From Psococerastis gibbosa (lineage: Eukaryota; Arthropoda; Insecta; Psocodea; Psocidae): DNA of 64,000 bases. The position numbers and the translations under genes were made by a program. Where the stretch lies: the NCBI GenBank assembly GCA_963971405.1, contig OZ020488.1, positions 4,774,001 through 4,838,000 of the forward strand, in the 5' to 3' direction. How positions within the stretch are numbered: the stretch's first letter is position 1; each line of letters begins with the position of its first letter. This document shows positions 23,372-34,454 of the stretch, one piece after another. Below the pieces are notes generated by a model. The model had not been told where the DNA came from. It saw only the letters and a program-made list of their open reading frames with translations, and made no database searches.

Positions 23372-23771
23372 GGCGCGGTCTCCACCGACAGGCTAGGGCT
23401 AAATACAATCACGGTGACGTGGTAACAGACATTCATGACTTAGGCCGGGTTTCCACCGACCTCGCATTGCAGAATGCAAATGACATTGACGGAAATTAGA
23501 ATTTTTCTTTTTATAGAAATCTATTAAAATGTTTGTAATTAACATATCCCATGACGCCATTTTTTAATTTTAGTTAGTTTGTTTGTGATTTCACTCTATG
23601 ATCATTGATCAATTTTAACAAAACATTTTAACAAAGTAAAACAAACATTTCCGTCAATGTCATTTGCATTCTGCAATGCTAGGTCGGTGTAAACCCCGCT
23701 TAAGTCTTGAATGTCTGCTACCACGTCGCCGTATTTGTATTTAGCCCTAGCCGGTCGGTGGAAACCCCGCC
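23372..23771. mobile_element. Palindromic MITE of the GGCGGGGTTTCC family (copy 1)
   Basis: Ends GGCGCGGTCTCC / GGAAACCCCGCC are flanked by a direct TTA on both sides (23369-23371 and 23772-23774). A second pair of GGTTTCCACC-type ends lies inside, around 23450-23690, so one element appears nested in or fused with another. The inner words 'gacgtggtaacagacatt' and 'gtctgctaccacgtc' are shared with the other family members. TTA flanks suggest PIF/Harbinger. Confidence 0.75.
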
Positions 23772-23949
23772 TTAGAAGAAACTGACACCGATTGGCCATT
23801 AGCATAGCCTGTGGAATCACGGAATGTTGTTGGAAATATTGACTTGGAGTTGCTGTTTGAAAGCATTCACTCTGATCGGTGGATGAAGCCATGGCAGAGT
23901 TTCTAAATGTATCCTTTACGGGATGGAATGTACTATCTCTCCTATTTAC

Positions 23950-24260
23950 AACCTTCTTCTTCTTTAAATGTCTCTTCTATCGGAGATTGGTGATCATCTT
24001 GGCAATTTGGACCTTAGAGACTCTGGAAGGGGAAGGAAGGCTCTTGCCAAACCACTGCCTCAGGCTTTTCAACCAGGATGTTCTTCTCCTGCCTGCCGGG
24101 AGCCCTCAGTCTTTCTATCTTCCCATGGATTATTACATACAGAAGGCGATAGTTTTCGTTCTTCATCACATGGCCGAGGTATGTTTTCGTTTCTTAACCT
24201 TCAGCAGGAACTCAGTTGCTGTATCCATTCGCCTCAGGACCTAAGCATTAGGGACGCGAT
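23950..24260 (-). pseudogene. RTE-type LINE tail (fragment 3, longest)
   Basis: Carries all the landmarks of the family in order: 'atcggagattggtgatcat', 'ctcttgccaaaccactgcct', 'ttcaaccaggatgttctt', 'ggattattacataca' and 'ttcagcaggaactcagttgc'. Read on the minus strand it corresponds to the end of an RTE-type ORF2, broken by frameshifts. The + strand ORFs of 121 and 152 codons here are shadows. Confidence 0.65.
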
Positions 24261-24623
24261 CTCTCCAGGATATGCGCAGCATTCGTCTGTATATCCACAT
24301 TTAAAATTCACTGATTCTGTTTTCCTTAGTTTGTGTCAAAGCCCATCCCTCGATACCATATGGAACGATTGGGAACACATAACACTTCAACATCCACAAT
24401 CTTCAACAGCAGATTTACAACCTTAGGTGTGCCTTACCTAGCGATGTTGTCTCAAACAATTGCCTACTCCCATCGGACCAGCAAGTTCATTTGCTTTCTG
24501 ACAGGTTTAGATGATCACAGTCTTTGAGAAGAGGATGAACAAAATTGCTGCAAGTCAGTATTTCCAACAAGAAGCCCTGTGCTTCTACCGGCTCCCCCTG
24601 ACCGAACTCTTCCTAATTTTCAG

Positions 24624-24844
24624 ATGACAGCGCACCCTCTGACGGCTATACTTGCAGCAGGTGTCACCGTCATTATAGACGGAAGTTCAGCTTGTCGCGA
24701 CATCAGCAGTTTGGGTGCGGTGCCGAACCGGCCTTCAAATGCTACGTCTGTCTGCGCAAGTGTCTGCGCAGAGACAGCTTGGTACGGCACATGCGTAAAT
24801 TCCATCCAGATGTTATTAATCTTCCTGGTGACGGAGTCGCATGA
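24624..24844 (+). CDS. lola: lola-like alternative 3' exon, C2HC + C2H2 fingers
   Basis: The acceptor 'cttcctaattttcag' is followed by AT, then 72 codons and TGA. Finger 1 begins GYTCSRC and keeps Cys-X2-Cys-X12-His-X4-Cys. The linker GAEPAFK leads to finger 2, Cys-X2-Cys-X12-His-X4-His, and then a 12-residue tail beginning PDVINLPGD. The longest ATG-started ORF here is in another frame and would miss this exon. Its choice rests on the acceptor phase and the intact finger spacing. Directly downstream lie several degenerate tandem copies of its 3' half. Confidence 0.85.
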
Positions 24845-25480
24845 ACGGGTGCGGTGACGAACTATCGCTTGAAATGATACAAAGAGACAGCTTGGTGTGG
24901 CACATGGGTAAATTCCACATCAATTTGCCTGGTGACGGAGTCGTATGAACGGGTGCGGTGACGAACTATTCCTTGAAATGCTACAAAGAGACAGCTTGGT
25001 GTGGCACGTGGGTAAATTCCACATCAATTTGCCTGGTGACGGAGTCATATGAACGGCTGCGGCGACGAACTATTCCTTGAAATGCTACTAAGGGACTGCT
25101 TGGTGTGGCACATGGGTAAATTCAATATCAATTTGCCTGGTGACGGAGTCGTATGAACAGGTGTGGCGACGAACTATTCCTTCAAATCCTACCAAGGGAC
25201 TGTTTGGTGTGGCACTTCTTGGTTACGGATTCGCATGAACGAGTGTGGGCCTGAGTTATTTGAATTTTGAACTTAACAGTATAATAGACTATTAGTTTGA
25301 GTTGTTTGCATTTTGAACACATTAGGATAGATTATTAGCTTGGGTTGTCATTCAAATGCTACAAAGGGACAACTCGTTGCAGCATACTGTATATGTATCC
25401 TCCACCCGAATGTTAGCAAATATCACTTACTATAACATCATTTTTAACATCCTGGTGATAAATTCACATGAGCGGTTGTA
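24845..25480 (+). repeat. Tandem degenerate copies of the preceding exon's second finger
   Basis: The exon landmark GACAGCTTGG at 24773 recurs at about 24886, 24990, 25094 and 25198 (spacing 113, 104, 104, 104), each followed by the end 'cctggtgacggagtc' and a TGA. A much more diverged copy is visible at about 25365-25475 ('catcctggtgataaattcac'). The period is not a multiple of three, and codons for Cys and Arg of the finger are mutated, so the copies are non-coding relics. Confidence 0.85.
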
Positions 25481-26244
25481 GTATGCTCTAACTGCTTATA
25501 TATTAGGGCCACTCCCTCCAACTGTGGGTTTTCCGCATGATTCTGCTCTCTGTTCTTAAAAAGTCTGTTTATGTCTGTTTTGTACCATTTTCCAATGTAT
25601 GGTGAAAGACTAATATAAATTGGATTCCGCTCTCTTACGGTAGGAAAACACCTAGTTAGTGGGAGACACCCTTGGTAGAGGTGAATGGTTTACGGAATTC
25701 AGAGGAATAAAGTTTGTAAATATATATTTCGGGTGCTTTTTTTCTTATTTAGGACACGTTCAAATAGCAGATTTCGAGTTGATGACATGGGCGGCTATGG
25801 TTATAACGGGTGGCTGCAAATGGCTATGTTTGGTGTGATTGTGTGTTTATCAGGCTTTATTCGAACGTGTCCTTATTCTTCCTGTTTATAGTGGTGTAGG
25901 AATCTTTCTCTTACTGTCGTAGGTGTGGGATGGCATGTCGAATGATGGAACCGATTGGATTTTGGTCGGACCGAACCGAACCGGTGTTCGGACTGAAATT
26001 ACATTGAAAATAATAGAAATCAAAACATAAAAGAAAACCACAACAGTGATTGGACCGGGACTGGGTCCCCTACTCCCGGACCGTCCAACACTAGGCTAGT
26101 CAGTTGTGGCTTGTACTTTGCTGACCTATTCGAGGCAAAAAAGCCAGACAACCTATATACTCTCTATTTATCACGGTTCTATTTCTGATGTTGCGGTCAG
26201 CAACATGTTCGGCAGCCGCGTTTTCTCCCTAACTTTCTTCCTTG
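25481..26244. other. Intron-like, no gene recognised
   Basis: An acceptor-like 'tttttcttatttag' near 25754 is followed by an open stretch without Cys/His finger spacing, so it is not called. The remainder is unremarkable. Confidence 0.35.
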
Positions 26245-26350
26245 CAAAGCCCATTCTACCAAAGATTGGCGATCAGCATGGCAATTTGTACCTTGGAGAC
26301 TGCCGCTCTGAAAAGGGAAGTGGTGCTGTTGCCAAACCACTGCCTTAGGT
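26245..26350 (-). pseudogene. RTE-type LINE tail (fragment 4, short)
   Basis: Matches the family block 'aagattggcgatcagcatgg' to 'gccaaaccactgcctt'. It is only about 105 bases long and lies just upstream of the next finger exon. Confidence 0.5.
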
Positions 26351-26542
26351 TTTTCCCCTAACAAACAGTAGGACTAGGCCAAGCCAGCATTTTTTTCCTT
26401 TTATGTTGAGCCTCATACCTTGACCTTTCGTTTTAAAATCTGGTTCTCTACCCACTGAACCATTCCTATTCTTCGTGGCAACTATATAATTAGCGATAGC
26501 AGATTCAATTTTTTTGTATTTTTCTGTATTTTTATTTTTCAG

Positions 26543-26772
26543 ACCTCTTGTCGTGCAGTAGGTGCAAAAAGAAATTTCCGGATATGTTGCAACGCACCCG
26601 ACATTCCCGTGTGTGTGACCATAAGGAGTTAAGTGGATACTCGTTAATGCGGGCACTCAATAAACGGTACAGCGGGAAGCAAAACATGGGAAAGGCAATC
26701 GAAAAAAATAAATGGGGGGTGACATTCACGGCTCATGCAATGAAACAGCGGAAGGCTGTGGTCGATGATTAA
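26543..26772 (+). CDS. lola: lola-like alternative 3' exon with one shortened C2HC finger
   Basis: The acceptor 'ctgtatttttatttttcag' gives AC (an Asp codon with an upstream G), then 75 codons and a stop. The only finger is Cys-X2-Cys-X12-His-X3-Cys, one residue shorter at the end than its neighbours. Instead of a second finger there is a basic, Lys/Arg/Gln-rich tail of about 50 residues ending VVDD. The phase and finger start place it in the array. The tail has no recognised domain. It could be a specialised isoform or an exon that lost its second finger. Confidence 0.6.
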
Positions 26773-27672
26773 GTTTGGAGGTTCTATATTATTTAAATAC
26801 GTTAAAAAATAGCTATTAAGATTGCCAAAACTTAATGCGCCGGAGTTCCACTGACAGCCCTGTCTGCTGGATTGTTAATTTGTTGCTATTTTTTTTTTTT
26901 TTTTTTTTTTGCAACCCTAACAACTCGGGTCACTTTGACCAGGTTTGCCATTTCCTTTGGCATATCCCTCTATATTTCATTGGGCTTACTTAGTTTATTG
27001 TTGGCGCCATCTATTCTATTTTATTATCTTAGGGGGTAATATGGTTAAAATGGTGAAAGGAAAACTTTCAAAATGTGACCTAATGTGATTTGTAATGTTA
27101 CTACAGTTATAATTACTATATATAATGCAACTTTTTTGATTTCGTAATTTGCTTATAAATTTTAAGAAGACTGGGCATGGTTGTCCTTCGCTACCGAAAG
27201 AGGTAGCCATGGGCCATGTGACGAAATGTTAGAAGAGATCTACGTCGGGAAGCCAAAGTTCAGTTATCTTATATCGTTCTAAGCAAACGACGTCTGATCT
27301 GTTCACTACTAGTTCCATTATATATTTTATTATGCTCATATATAATTGTGTACTCTTAAATTATCTAAATTGTTATGTGTTGTGACGTTGTCATTTTTGC
27401 GATATTCGCAAATTAGTCGCAATTTCATTGTAATACTATACATTTTAATGTTTTAGTTGTTTACTTAGTCTGTGGCCATTTCAAGCTATAAAAATCCCGC
27501 ACATGGGGATTAGAAGACAATATGAGTTTTCGCATTTTCAATGCATTATTGTAAGAAGATCCACCCACCATCCCCAAAGTGCCCCCTATCAGAAAGCCCC
27601 TTCTAAATTAATAATGGCTTTTTGTTCTATTACTAAGGCAAACTAGCGTTACGGTTATAAACCCCTCTTTTA
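26773..27672. other. Intron-like, no gene recognised
   Basis: Contains a poly-T run of about 20 near 26890. No finger spacing or splice-flanked frame was found. Confidence 0.35.
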
Positions 27673-27802
27673 CACTCAACTAGAAAAGCCTGCTTTACAT
27701 GCCCTCCGAAGCCGGCAAATGGAAAATGGAGCTAGTGTAGGACTCGAACCAACAACCTTTCGGGTGAAAGTCAGAGTCCTTTCCACTATTCTACATGTCC
27801 TG
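27673..27802 (-). mobile_element. tRNA-derived SINE (copy 2, 5' part)
   Basis: Reverse complement of the SINE head: 'caggacatgtagaatagtgg' through the B-box GGTTCGAGTCC to 'agttgagtgtaaaagagg'. The usual TTATTTATTTA tail is missing, so the copy is 3'-truncated. Confidence 0.7.
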
Positions 27803-28044
27803 GCATCTTCGAGTAGTGAAGGGTCAACCTGTAATGTGTTTTCCCTGGCTTCGCTCTTCGCACTGGCGCGTGAATTCAAAGAACGTGAACGTGTATAGTG
27901 TGAGAAACAACTTAAAATAAATAATAACTGCATTACGAATGCACAATAAAGGTTTGAAAGAACAGTTCACTTGATTTCATAGTTTGTTTTCCAACGCCTG
28001 CTATGAGCATTTCTGCTTTTAAGGAACCCTTTCAGCCATGACTT

Positions 28045-28180
28045 GCAGTCTCATCGCATTGTCATGTCCCACCTTGTTCCCCTGCCAAGGCTGTGCACAC
28101 TACCAAGTTTGCTGCAGTTTTGAACAGGCTCTGTTCTGGTGGATTCAACATGGCATGGCCGTTGGCATAGTATATTCTTT
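28045..28180 (+). repeat. Dispersed repeat shared with 2005-2160
   Basis: The block 'cgcattgtcatgtcccacc' through 'ttgaacaggctctgttctgg' to 'gttggcatag' aligns with the left-end copy, with small gaps. No ORF of note. Confidence 0.6.
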
Positions 28181-28544
28181 TATAAAAAATACTCATTGCA
28201 AGGTGACCTCTCACTACTAGAAGAGGCTTACAATCGCAAGGTCTTTCTAATTTCGTCTTTGAAGACAGGGGCTCATGTGTGCCATGGGTCATCTTTTTAA
28301 AATAGTTCATTAAGTATGGGATTCGCCTCTATTTTATTTTCACAAAGCCGCAGACTTCGTGCTATCGACTTTTTATACATATTTCATGTGATTTCCAAAC
28401 CATGGCTTTTGTATAATTTTAACATTCTTGCAATATGAGAGTTGTGATTTTTTTTTAATAATGTTTATGTTTCTAAAAGTATTAAGCTTAGTATTAGTGG
28501 TTTTATTGTTATATAGAATAATAATTTTATGTGACAAGTCCAAT

Positions 28545-28700
28545 GGCGGATCTACAGGATACAATGAGTAAATTCATAAGATAATAATTTTTTTGTGTGA
28601 ATAAAACTCAACTTTTAAACAAGCAAATTACCTTTTAAACTTACGTACAACTTTTGACCCCCCGACCCCCCCCCCCCCTAAATTTTCCGCTGGATCCCCC
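28545..28700. mobile_element. G-tract MITE, GGCGGATCCA-type termini (copy 2, inverted)
   Basis: Reverse-oriented relative of 621-802: GGCGGATCTA start, the 'aactcaacttttaaacaagc' body, a run of about 13 C, and a 'ttccgctggatccccc' end. Confidence 0.6.
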
Positions 28701-30230
28701 TTGGACAAGTCGTGTCATGCATGATAACTGATTTGTTAATCGTTACTTTTCTCAATTGTACTTGCGTAAATAAAGGTGAAATTTGTAAGTTGCAGCGTTA
28801 AAAATTTGTCTGAAGGGGGTTAATACTAGAGATGCCCCGAACATTCGGCCACTTTTTTAATATTCGGAATGCGGCAGACTAATACGCACTATTCGGTCGA
28901 AGACCAAATACAAAATATTAATTTCATTCTTTAAAATGTATTCTAAAAGGGAAAAGAAAAAAAAGCTCATGCATTATTGTTTTGTTTAGTTATCGTTATA
29001 TTTGTTATTAGCTGTCTTGTGCGCACTTTATCGTACGGACAAACTCTTTCGTTGTGAAACTTTTGGAAGACTGCTTCCTGCTCGTTTACCCTATTTGTTG
29101 GTGGGCCGTATTACCTAGTTTACTATAGATTACGCATAGATATAGGCTCTAATTTTAAAATGTCGCGAAATCTATTTAGGATTAGTATGCAGTACTGTTT
29201 TTACCTGTTTAATGCATGTATTATTAATTATAATAATAATTTCTATAACTTTGATTTTTGGTGAAAATTCCGACGTTTGTTGTGAGAACTTTGTTGATTG
29301 GTTGTGGTTGAAGAGACGTTGGATGGAGATGATTCTTCTGTGGTCAATGGGTAATGCATTTTGTGCGCGTGTGTGTTTTTAGAAAAATTAGCGCGGTGAT
29401 GGTTTTATCAGTGGCGATTTACCAGTATTGGCAACTGAGGCAAATGCCTGTTTCCGCGCGCGCGTAGGACTTTTTTTGCATATTATGTAAAGAAAAAGTA
29501 TAGATAAAGATACCATTTTAGTGAAGGGTAAGAAAGTAGGTTATTTTGATTATAAACATTAAAAAAATATGGTGGATTTATTAGTGAACACCCCCCCCCC
29601 CCCTTGCTATACATACAATAATTATTAATGTCCGCGACAAGGGCAGTGCCTATATCCGCGCAAAAGCCAAATCCGTCCCTGGGTTTTATGTTGTCTTTTA
29701 TTTTTAAAGATTAAATTTAAAGATTATATTTAAATTAAATTCACAGATATTGATTTTCGGGAATTGACTGATGAAAATCCATTTATTTCACATTATTTTC
29801 CCATTAATAACGTCATAAAGGACTTTTTATTATACTAGACCTCCTTATAGTGGTCCATTGGTCCCTTGTCCAATGTCGACGACCCCATGGATATCGAACA
29901 TTATTTGTATTGATTCCGTATGCATTTTTGGCCATTGACAAACTTGTATACGTCCTTGATGTCAACCTACACCGGCTACAAGCGATAATGGACAAGCTGT
30001 GACAAGCTTATCATTGGCGCAGTGTAACACGTGAAAGCATGACCAAGTACAGATAAGAGTCAATATGGTGGTATAATTGGGAAAATATTTATTTAAATTT
30101 ATTTAATATTTTCGCACTTATAATTATTATGATTGCCTTGTTTATAAATAAGAGGAGTGAGCTTTATTTTATTATAATTTTAATTATAATTCATTATTAT
30201 GACTGTTTTTCTACGCACATAGGCGCTATA
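28701..30230. other. Intron-like; possible hAT scrap, no gene recognised
   Basis: At about 28828-28920, 'agagatgccccgaacattcg' with later 'attcggtcgaagacc' resembles the ATTCGG-rich ends of animal hAT elements; this is suggestive only. A run of about 13 C lies near 29591. No finger exon is visible in this 1.5-kb stretch. Confidence 0.35.
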
Positions 30231-30441
30231 GTCAGGACATGTAGAGTAGTGGAGCGGACTCTGACTTTCACCTGAAAGGTTGTTGGTTCGAATCCTACAT
30301 TAGCTACATTTTCTGGCCATGCTTTGGAGGCCATGTAAAGCAGGTGGTCCCGGGCTTTCCTAGTTGAGTGTAAGAGAGGGCTTTATAGCCCTAACTCCGC
30401 TAGGTTGGCTTAGTAATAGAACAAGAAACGTCATTATTTAT
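30231..30441 (+). mobile_element. tRNA-derived SINE (copy 3)
   Basis: Full-length relative of 16143-16360 with B box GGTTCGAATCC and body 'gctttggaggccatgtaaag'. It ends in an ATTATTTATA tail. The start of a 113-codon ORF falls inside it and is not a gene. Confidence 0.8.
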
Positions 30442-31150
30442 AGGAGTTTGCGTACTGGTATATTGCTTTTGGGGATAAGCGTTGCATGTTCTGTACAATT
30501 ATCTCAACCAATGGGCTTAAGAGGATGTGGAACGTATAGTTTGGTCACCCATGGATTAATCGTATTTTTTTGCGTAAGTTATTGGTTATTTGGTGTAGGA
30601 AGTTTTCGAGTGCTACTTCATACACAAAATCGTAGGATATTTTTAATTTTTGGTGTTTTTAATTATTTGAGGGTACTAGAAGCAAACGGTTCCAGTTCCA
30701 CTTAACTAAAATTTTCAGGAGAGACCAAAAACTGTAGGGTAGCTGATAACGTACTTAGGAATCTGATTCTTTCACGCTACATTTAAACCATGATGGAGTC
30801 CTATTTACCTCCTAACAACACTGTCATTTTGTAGCCCTTCACTAGACGATTCCGACGATACCAATAACTCAATATCGCAAAAAAATTGGAACTGGAACCT
30901 TTTGCTTCTAGTACCTTCATTTGATGAATCAAATGGAGCCCTAAAATTCCACGGTATATTTACCAGCATAGAAATAAAACATAGATAAATATAAGAATAA
31001 AACATAAATAAAATAGTAGGAAGTTACATAACAGTATTTATCAATATGATACACCATAAATAGGCTACTGAAATTAACATGGGAGAAGAAACTAGCAAAC
31101 AATTAACGTTTTGAGGTCGTCTGCGACGATACCTTCGTAGGCTTTTGTAA
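30442..31150. other. Intron-like, no gene recognised
   Basis: The words 'actagaagcaaa(a/c)gg' occur on both strands (near 30680 and, inverted, near 30905), so a small inverted pair exists around 30665-30920. No coding evidence. Confidence 0.35.
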
Positions 31151-31279
31151 GGGGCTTATTCCACCGACGTCAATAGTCAAAATATTGCTGATATTGAAGT
31201 GGTAGCAGACATTTTTACACTGTCTTTAATGTCTGCTAACACGTCAATAGTGAACTATTGACGTCGGTGGAATAAGCGC
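31151..31279. mobile_element. Palindromic MITE, 'attccaccgacgtcaatag' type (family copy 2)
   Basis: The 129-bp palindrome has arms of more than 30 bases and a centre containing 'gtggtagcagacattt' and 'gtctgctaacacgtc', as in the GGCGGGGTTTCC family. It is flanked by TAA on the left and TTA on the right. Confidence 0.75.
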
Positions 31280-31734
31280 TTAATAGAATCTTCCCATTCC
31301 CATATTTTTTCGTATTTATGAACATTAACTTGAGATTTTTTGTGCAACGAATAATTTTGTACGTTTCATACGTTGAAAACGTGAAAAAATATACGGTACA
31401 ATGAAGTAGTCAGAAGTAGCATTAGGCACCATTATAAAAGAAAAATTAGGCTACTAAAATGAAAATGAAAAATTAATAATAGGGTTGCAATAGTAATCGT
31501 AAATTTATGTTTTTAACATCGGATTCGATAGCTATTACAATAGGTTTTTGACGGCCATATGTTCTTATTAAAATCTTAAAACTTCTATGATTGTTTGATT
31601 GATAGGAGACTTAGTAGCAACTATTTGAACCAAGGAGATGTGCACTAATATTTATACAAAGATGTGGAGTGGGAGGCACCCTGCTATCCCCTGAGTGTCA
31701 CGTATAGTTCTAGGTAAGTAGTACCACTGAACAT

Positions 31735-31845
31735 GTCGACGACAGATGTTGTCGAAACGTTTGGAAGTACGCTTTGAAACCGACCACGGCCTATCAACCT
31801 GGATTCTACTGCTGCATCGGATACCCTTGCCTTTGTAATTTTATT
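31735..31845 (+). repeat. Partial 'gttgacgaaacgttt' repeat (copy 2)
   Basis: The block GATGTTGTCGAAACGTTTGG with 'ccgaccacggcctatcaacc' matches the second half of 7105-7520. It ends about 60 bases upstream of the next finger exon's acceptor. Confidence 0.6.
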
Positions 31846-31901
31846 ATTAAATCCTTTTCGGATGCTTCTTCCCCATTGAGCTTTTTGAATTATTTTCACA
31901 G

Positions 31902-32176
31902 ATGCAGCGGGCAGCCCAAAGGAGAACCGACGCGCATTCTCCTGTGAGGACTGCGGTTTCAGCTTCACCGCACTCAGCAACCTCCTTCGTCATAAGAAAT
32001 GGGTGTGCGGCAAGGAGCCCAAGTTCCAGTGTCCGCGCTGTCCTTACCTCACAAAGCTCAAGCATAACCTGATGACCCATGTGATGCGCAGACACCCCAC
32101 GCGCACCCGGACCGCTCTAGCGCAACCCGAGGCAATTGCAAAAGGGGACTACCCTGCCTGGGAGAACCCGCAATGA
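31902..32176 (+). CDS. lola: lola-like alternative 3' exon, C2HC + C2H2 fingers, long tail
   Basis: The acceptor 'ttgaattattttcacag' gives AT, then 90 codons and TGA. A basic lead (SPKENRRAF) enters finger 1, Cys-X2-Cys-X12-His-X4-Cys. The linker GKEPKFQ enters finger 2, Cys-X2-Cys-X12-His-X4-His. After the last His there is a 26-residue tail starting PTRTRTALAQ. The coding part is markedly more GC-rich than its flanks, which supports selection on the protein. The minus-strand ORFs overlapping it are shadows. Confidence 0.88.
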
Positions 32177-32646
32177 CTAGTGATAAGTAATGAATGAGGT
32201 TGCGGCTATAAATAGATTCAGCCAATTTTTGCTTGAGGTCCGAAAACTAAGGTATTGTTTTTTTTTTTTTTTTTTAAGAGGATATATGGGCTGTAGTTAA
32301 AGTTGGCACTCCGAAATTTGGCAACTTCCATTTCTTCTATTAAAGTTGTAGAGGGCAATTTCATAAGTCGTATCAATTTTTCATAGAAAGAAGAAAGAAA
32401 ATTGTCTTTTTTTGCATGTGGGCGAATTTTGGGCATCACAATGAGATATTACAAATTTAACTGAAAGAAAAAGTACGTCCATACATAAACCGACATTGAA
32501 TATGATAGCCTATGCTTTCCGAGCTGTCTAATGTCTAGTAAAACTTAATTAATTGATGTTATATGCTGCAAAAGACTCATTTTCAACTGATTAACTGGGC
32601 GGTCGCTATTTGCGAATCTATTGATGCAGGCCACTCACTCACTGAC
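32177..32646. other. Intron-like, no gene recognised
   Basis: Poly-T run near 32260. The words 'agaaagaaaattgtcttt' with 'gggcgaattttgggc' recur near 37590-37635, so a small dispersed repeat is present. Confidence 0.35.
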
Positions 32647-32822
32647 AAGGCCGTAGCTAGGATTTACTTTCGGGGGCGGGGGGATTTATTGTATATTACA
32701 TAGTAGTTTTTATTTTTCCTCCCAAAATCCGATTCTATGTGGTGTCAATCCATTTCATTTCGGGGGGGGGGGGGGGGGGGGAGTTGGTTGAACCCCCCAT
32801 GAACCCCCCTAGCTGCGGCCTT
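32647..32822. mobile_element. G-tract MITE, AAGGCCGTAGCTAG termini
   Basis: Ends AAGGCCGTAGCTAG and CTAGCTGCGGCCTT are near-perfect inverted repeats. G runs of about 18 lie inside near 32762. A related element with CAGTGGCGTAGCC ends lies at 46002-46319. Confidence 0.65.
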
Positions 32823-33879
32823 GCTCACTGATGCCGTTATTTTTTTCTACTAGTCACCGGCCTGTTCATCTATGACCTTAAATACCCCAAACCTCCATCC
32901 TCCACTTCTTACATACCACCAATCCTTGCTTCCTCCACCCCAAAACCTAGTCTCCCACATACCTAGCGAAGCTTCAGGGAGGGATCGACGCAAAACAAAA
33001 ACCTATCTAGTCTCAGTTAACCTGTATAAGCTTGTGAACAATAAAAGCATATTGTTTTTTACTGTTAGATTAATTTTATACTTTCGGCAAAGTGTTTCAT
33101 TTGTGCATGGTTTTTTTGGTACTTTTCCATTTTGCTAACCAGGTTGGTAGTAGAGTAGAAAACGAAGCTGCAAGACAAGACTGTGTTACAATGGCGTATG
33201 TATCAAATAATTTTAGAATGGGGGAGCAAGACGAGATCGCCTAGTGGCCCATAGCTCCCTTGCCCAATGCCAACGACCCAGTGGGTTTCAGACATTATTT
33301 ATATTGTTTCCGTATGAACTTTAGGCTATTGTACGTTCTCGATGTCAATCTACACCGGTTATAAGCGCTAATAGATAAGCTGAGACAAGCTTCCCCTTAA
33401 CGCAATGAAACAGGCAAAAGCATGACTTAACCAAGTACAGATACAAGTCATGTAAACATGAATGATTTCCCCCCCCCCCCCCCCCCTATGTTGGGGTACG
33501 TTCTTGCGTATGAACTTCAGACTTGTGGCTGTTGCGTCCACTGCTGCGTATCACTATTCCTTGTTCCTTGAAGGTCAAGGACCTTGCGGGAATTCGACTC
33601 TTTTCAGGGTGCACTTTTCTTAGCTCAGGTTCCTCTACTGTATTTTGCTTCGCTATGGTTCTGGTATGCCTTACCATAGCGAACACTCCCAACCTGACCA
33701 GCATGTGTTTGCTTTCTGACATGTTTAGGCAATATCTAATCTTCATATTATTGTTGAGTAGGCTACAGTATAGGACATTGACATGTAGGCCCGGCCCACT
33801 AAAGGCGTTTTTGTTCTGCGGCAGCAAAGAAGTGCTATCCAGCGCATGCCATCTAACATCTGCTTATTTATCTTTTTAG
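32823..33879. other. Intron-like, no gene recognised
   Basis: A C run of about 17 lies near 33470. The ORFs at 33486-33879 on both strands lack domains. The segment near 33240-33440 ('gtctgaaacccac', 'gataagctgagacaagct') has relatives near 29870-30010 and 46920-47040. Confidence 0.35.
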
Positions 33880-34151
33880 GTTGCCATCGTTACGCTAGAC
33901 GCTACACGTGTCCTCAGTGCCGAAAGTTTTACTCACGCAAGTCCTCGCTCAACAGGCACCTGACATGGGAATGTGGGCAGGTGCCGAGGTTCGCGTGCAA
34001 GCTGTGCTCGTACCGCTGCAAACGGAAGAGCAGTATGGTCAGCCATATGAACTGTAGACATCATGTGAGCTGTGTGGTCCAAATTAGTGAGCCCCAAGAG
34101 GACCCATTGTTTAAACTTCATTCAGAAAGCTTTATACCACAAGATATTTAA
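33880..34151 (+). CDS. lola: lola-like alternative 3' exon, C2HC + C2H2 fingers
   Basis: The acceptor 'tttatctttttag' gives GT (Gly with an upstream G), then 89 codons and TAA. Finger 1 begins RRYTCPQC and is Cys-X2-Cys-X12-His-X4-Cys (WEC). The linker GQVPRFA precedes finger 2, Cys-X2-Cys-X12-His-X4-His. A tail of about 31 residues (EPQEDPLFK within it) follows. The upstream in-frame Met at 33846 lies before the acceptor. The 3' half of this exon, from inside finger 2 to the stop, is repeated twice more just downstream. Confidence 0.88.
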
Positions 34152-34152
34152 T

Positions 34153-34454
34153 CTGTGGTCGTGCCGCTGCAAACGAAAGGGCAGTAGGGTCAGCCATAGA
34201 AGCTGGAGACATCAAGTGAGCTGTGTGGTCCAAATTAGTGAGCCCCAAGAGGACCCATTGTTTAAACTTCATTCAGAGAGCTTTATACCACAAGATATTT
34301 AATCTGTGGTCGTGCCGCTGCAAACGAAAGGGCAGTAGGGTCAGCCATATAAGCTGGAGACATCAAGTGAGCTGTGTGGTCCAAATTAGTGAGCCCCAAC
34401 AGGGCTCTCTGTTTAAATTTCATTCAGAGAGCTTTATACCCCAAAATATTCAAC
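34153..34454 (+). repeat. Two tandem copies of the preceding exon's 3' half (151-bp period)
   Basis: The exon segment starting at 34002 ('ctgtgctcgtaccgctgc') recurs from 34153 and again from 34304, each unit 151 bases long and highly similar to the others. Each copy keeps a stop after FIPQDI, or a diverged form of it, but the first Cys of the finger is lost and the 151-base period changes frame. The two extra copies resemble each other more than the original, which suggests successive duplication. Confidence 0.9.

Noticed and set aside
23879-24426. Two overlapping + ORFs of 121 and 152 codons
   Set aside because: They lie across a recognisable minus-strand RTE-type LINE tail, so they are shadows.
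24579-24857. 92-codon ATG-started ORF over a finger exon
   Set aside because: The finger lies in a different frame, opened by the acceptor at 24621-24623; this frame has no zinc spacing.
25740-25891. Acceptor-like 'tttttcttatttag' with an open frame after it
   Set aside because: The frame has no Cys/His spacing and ends soon; nothing ties it to the array.
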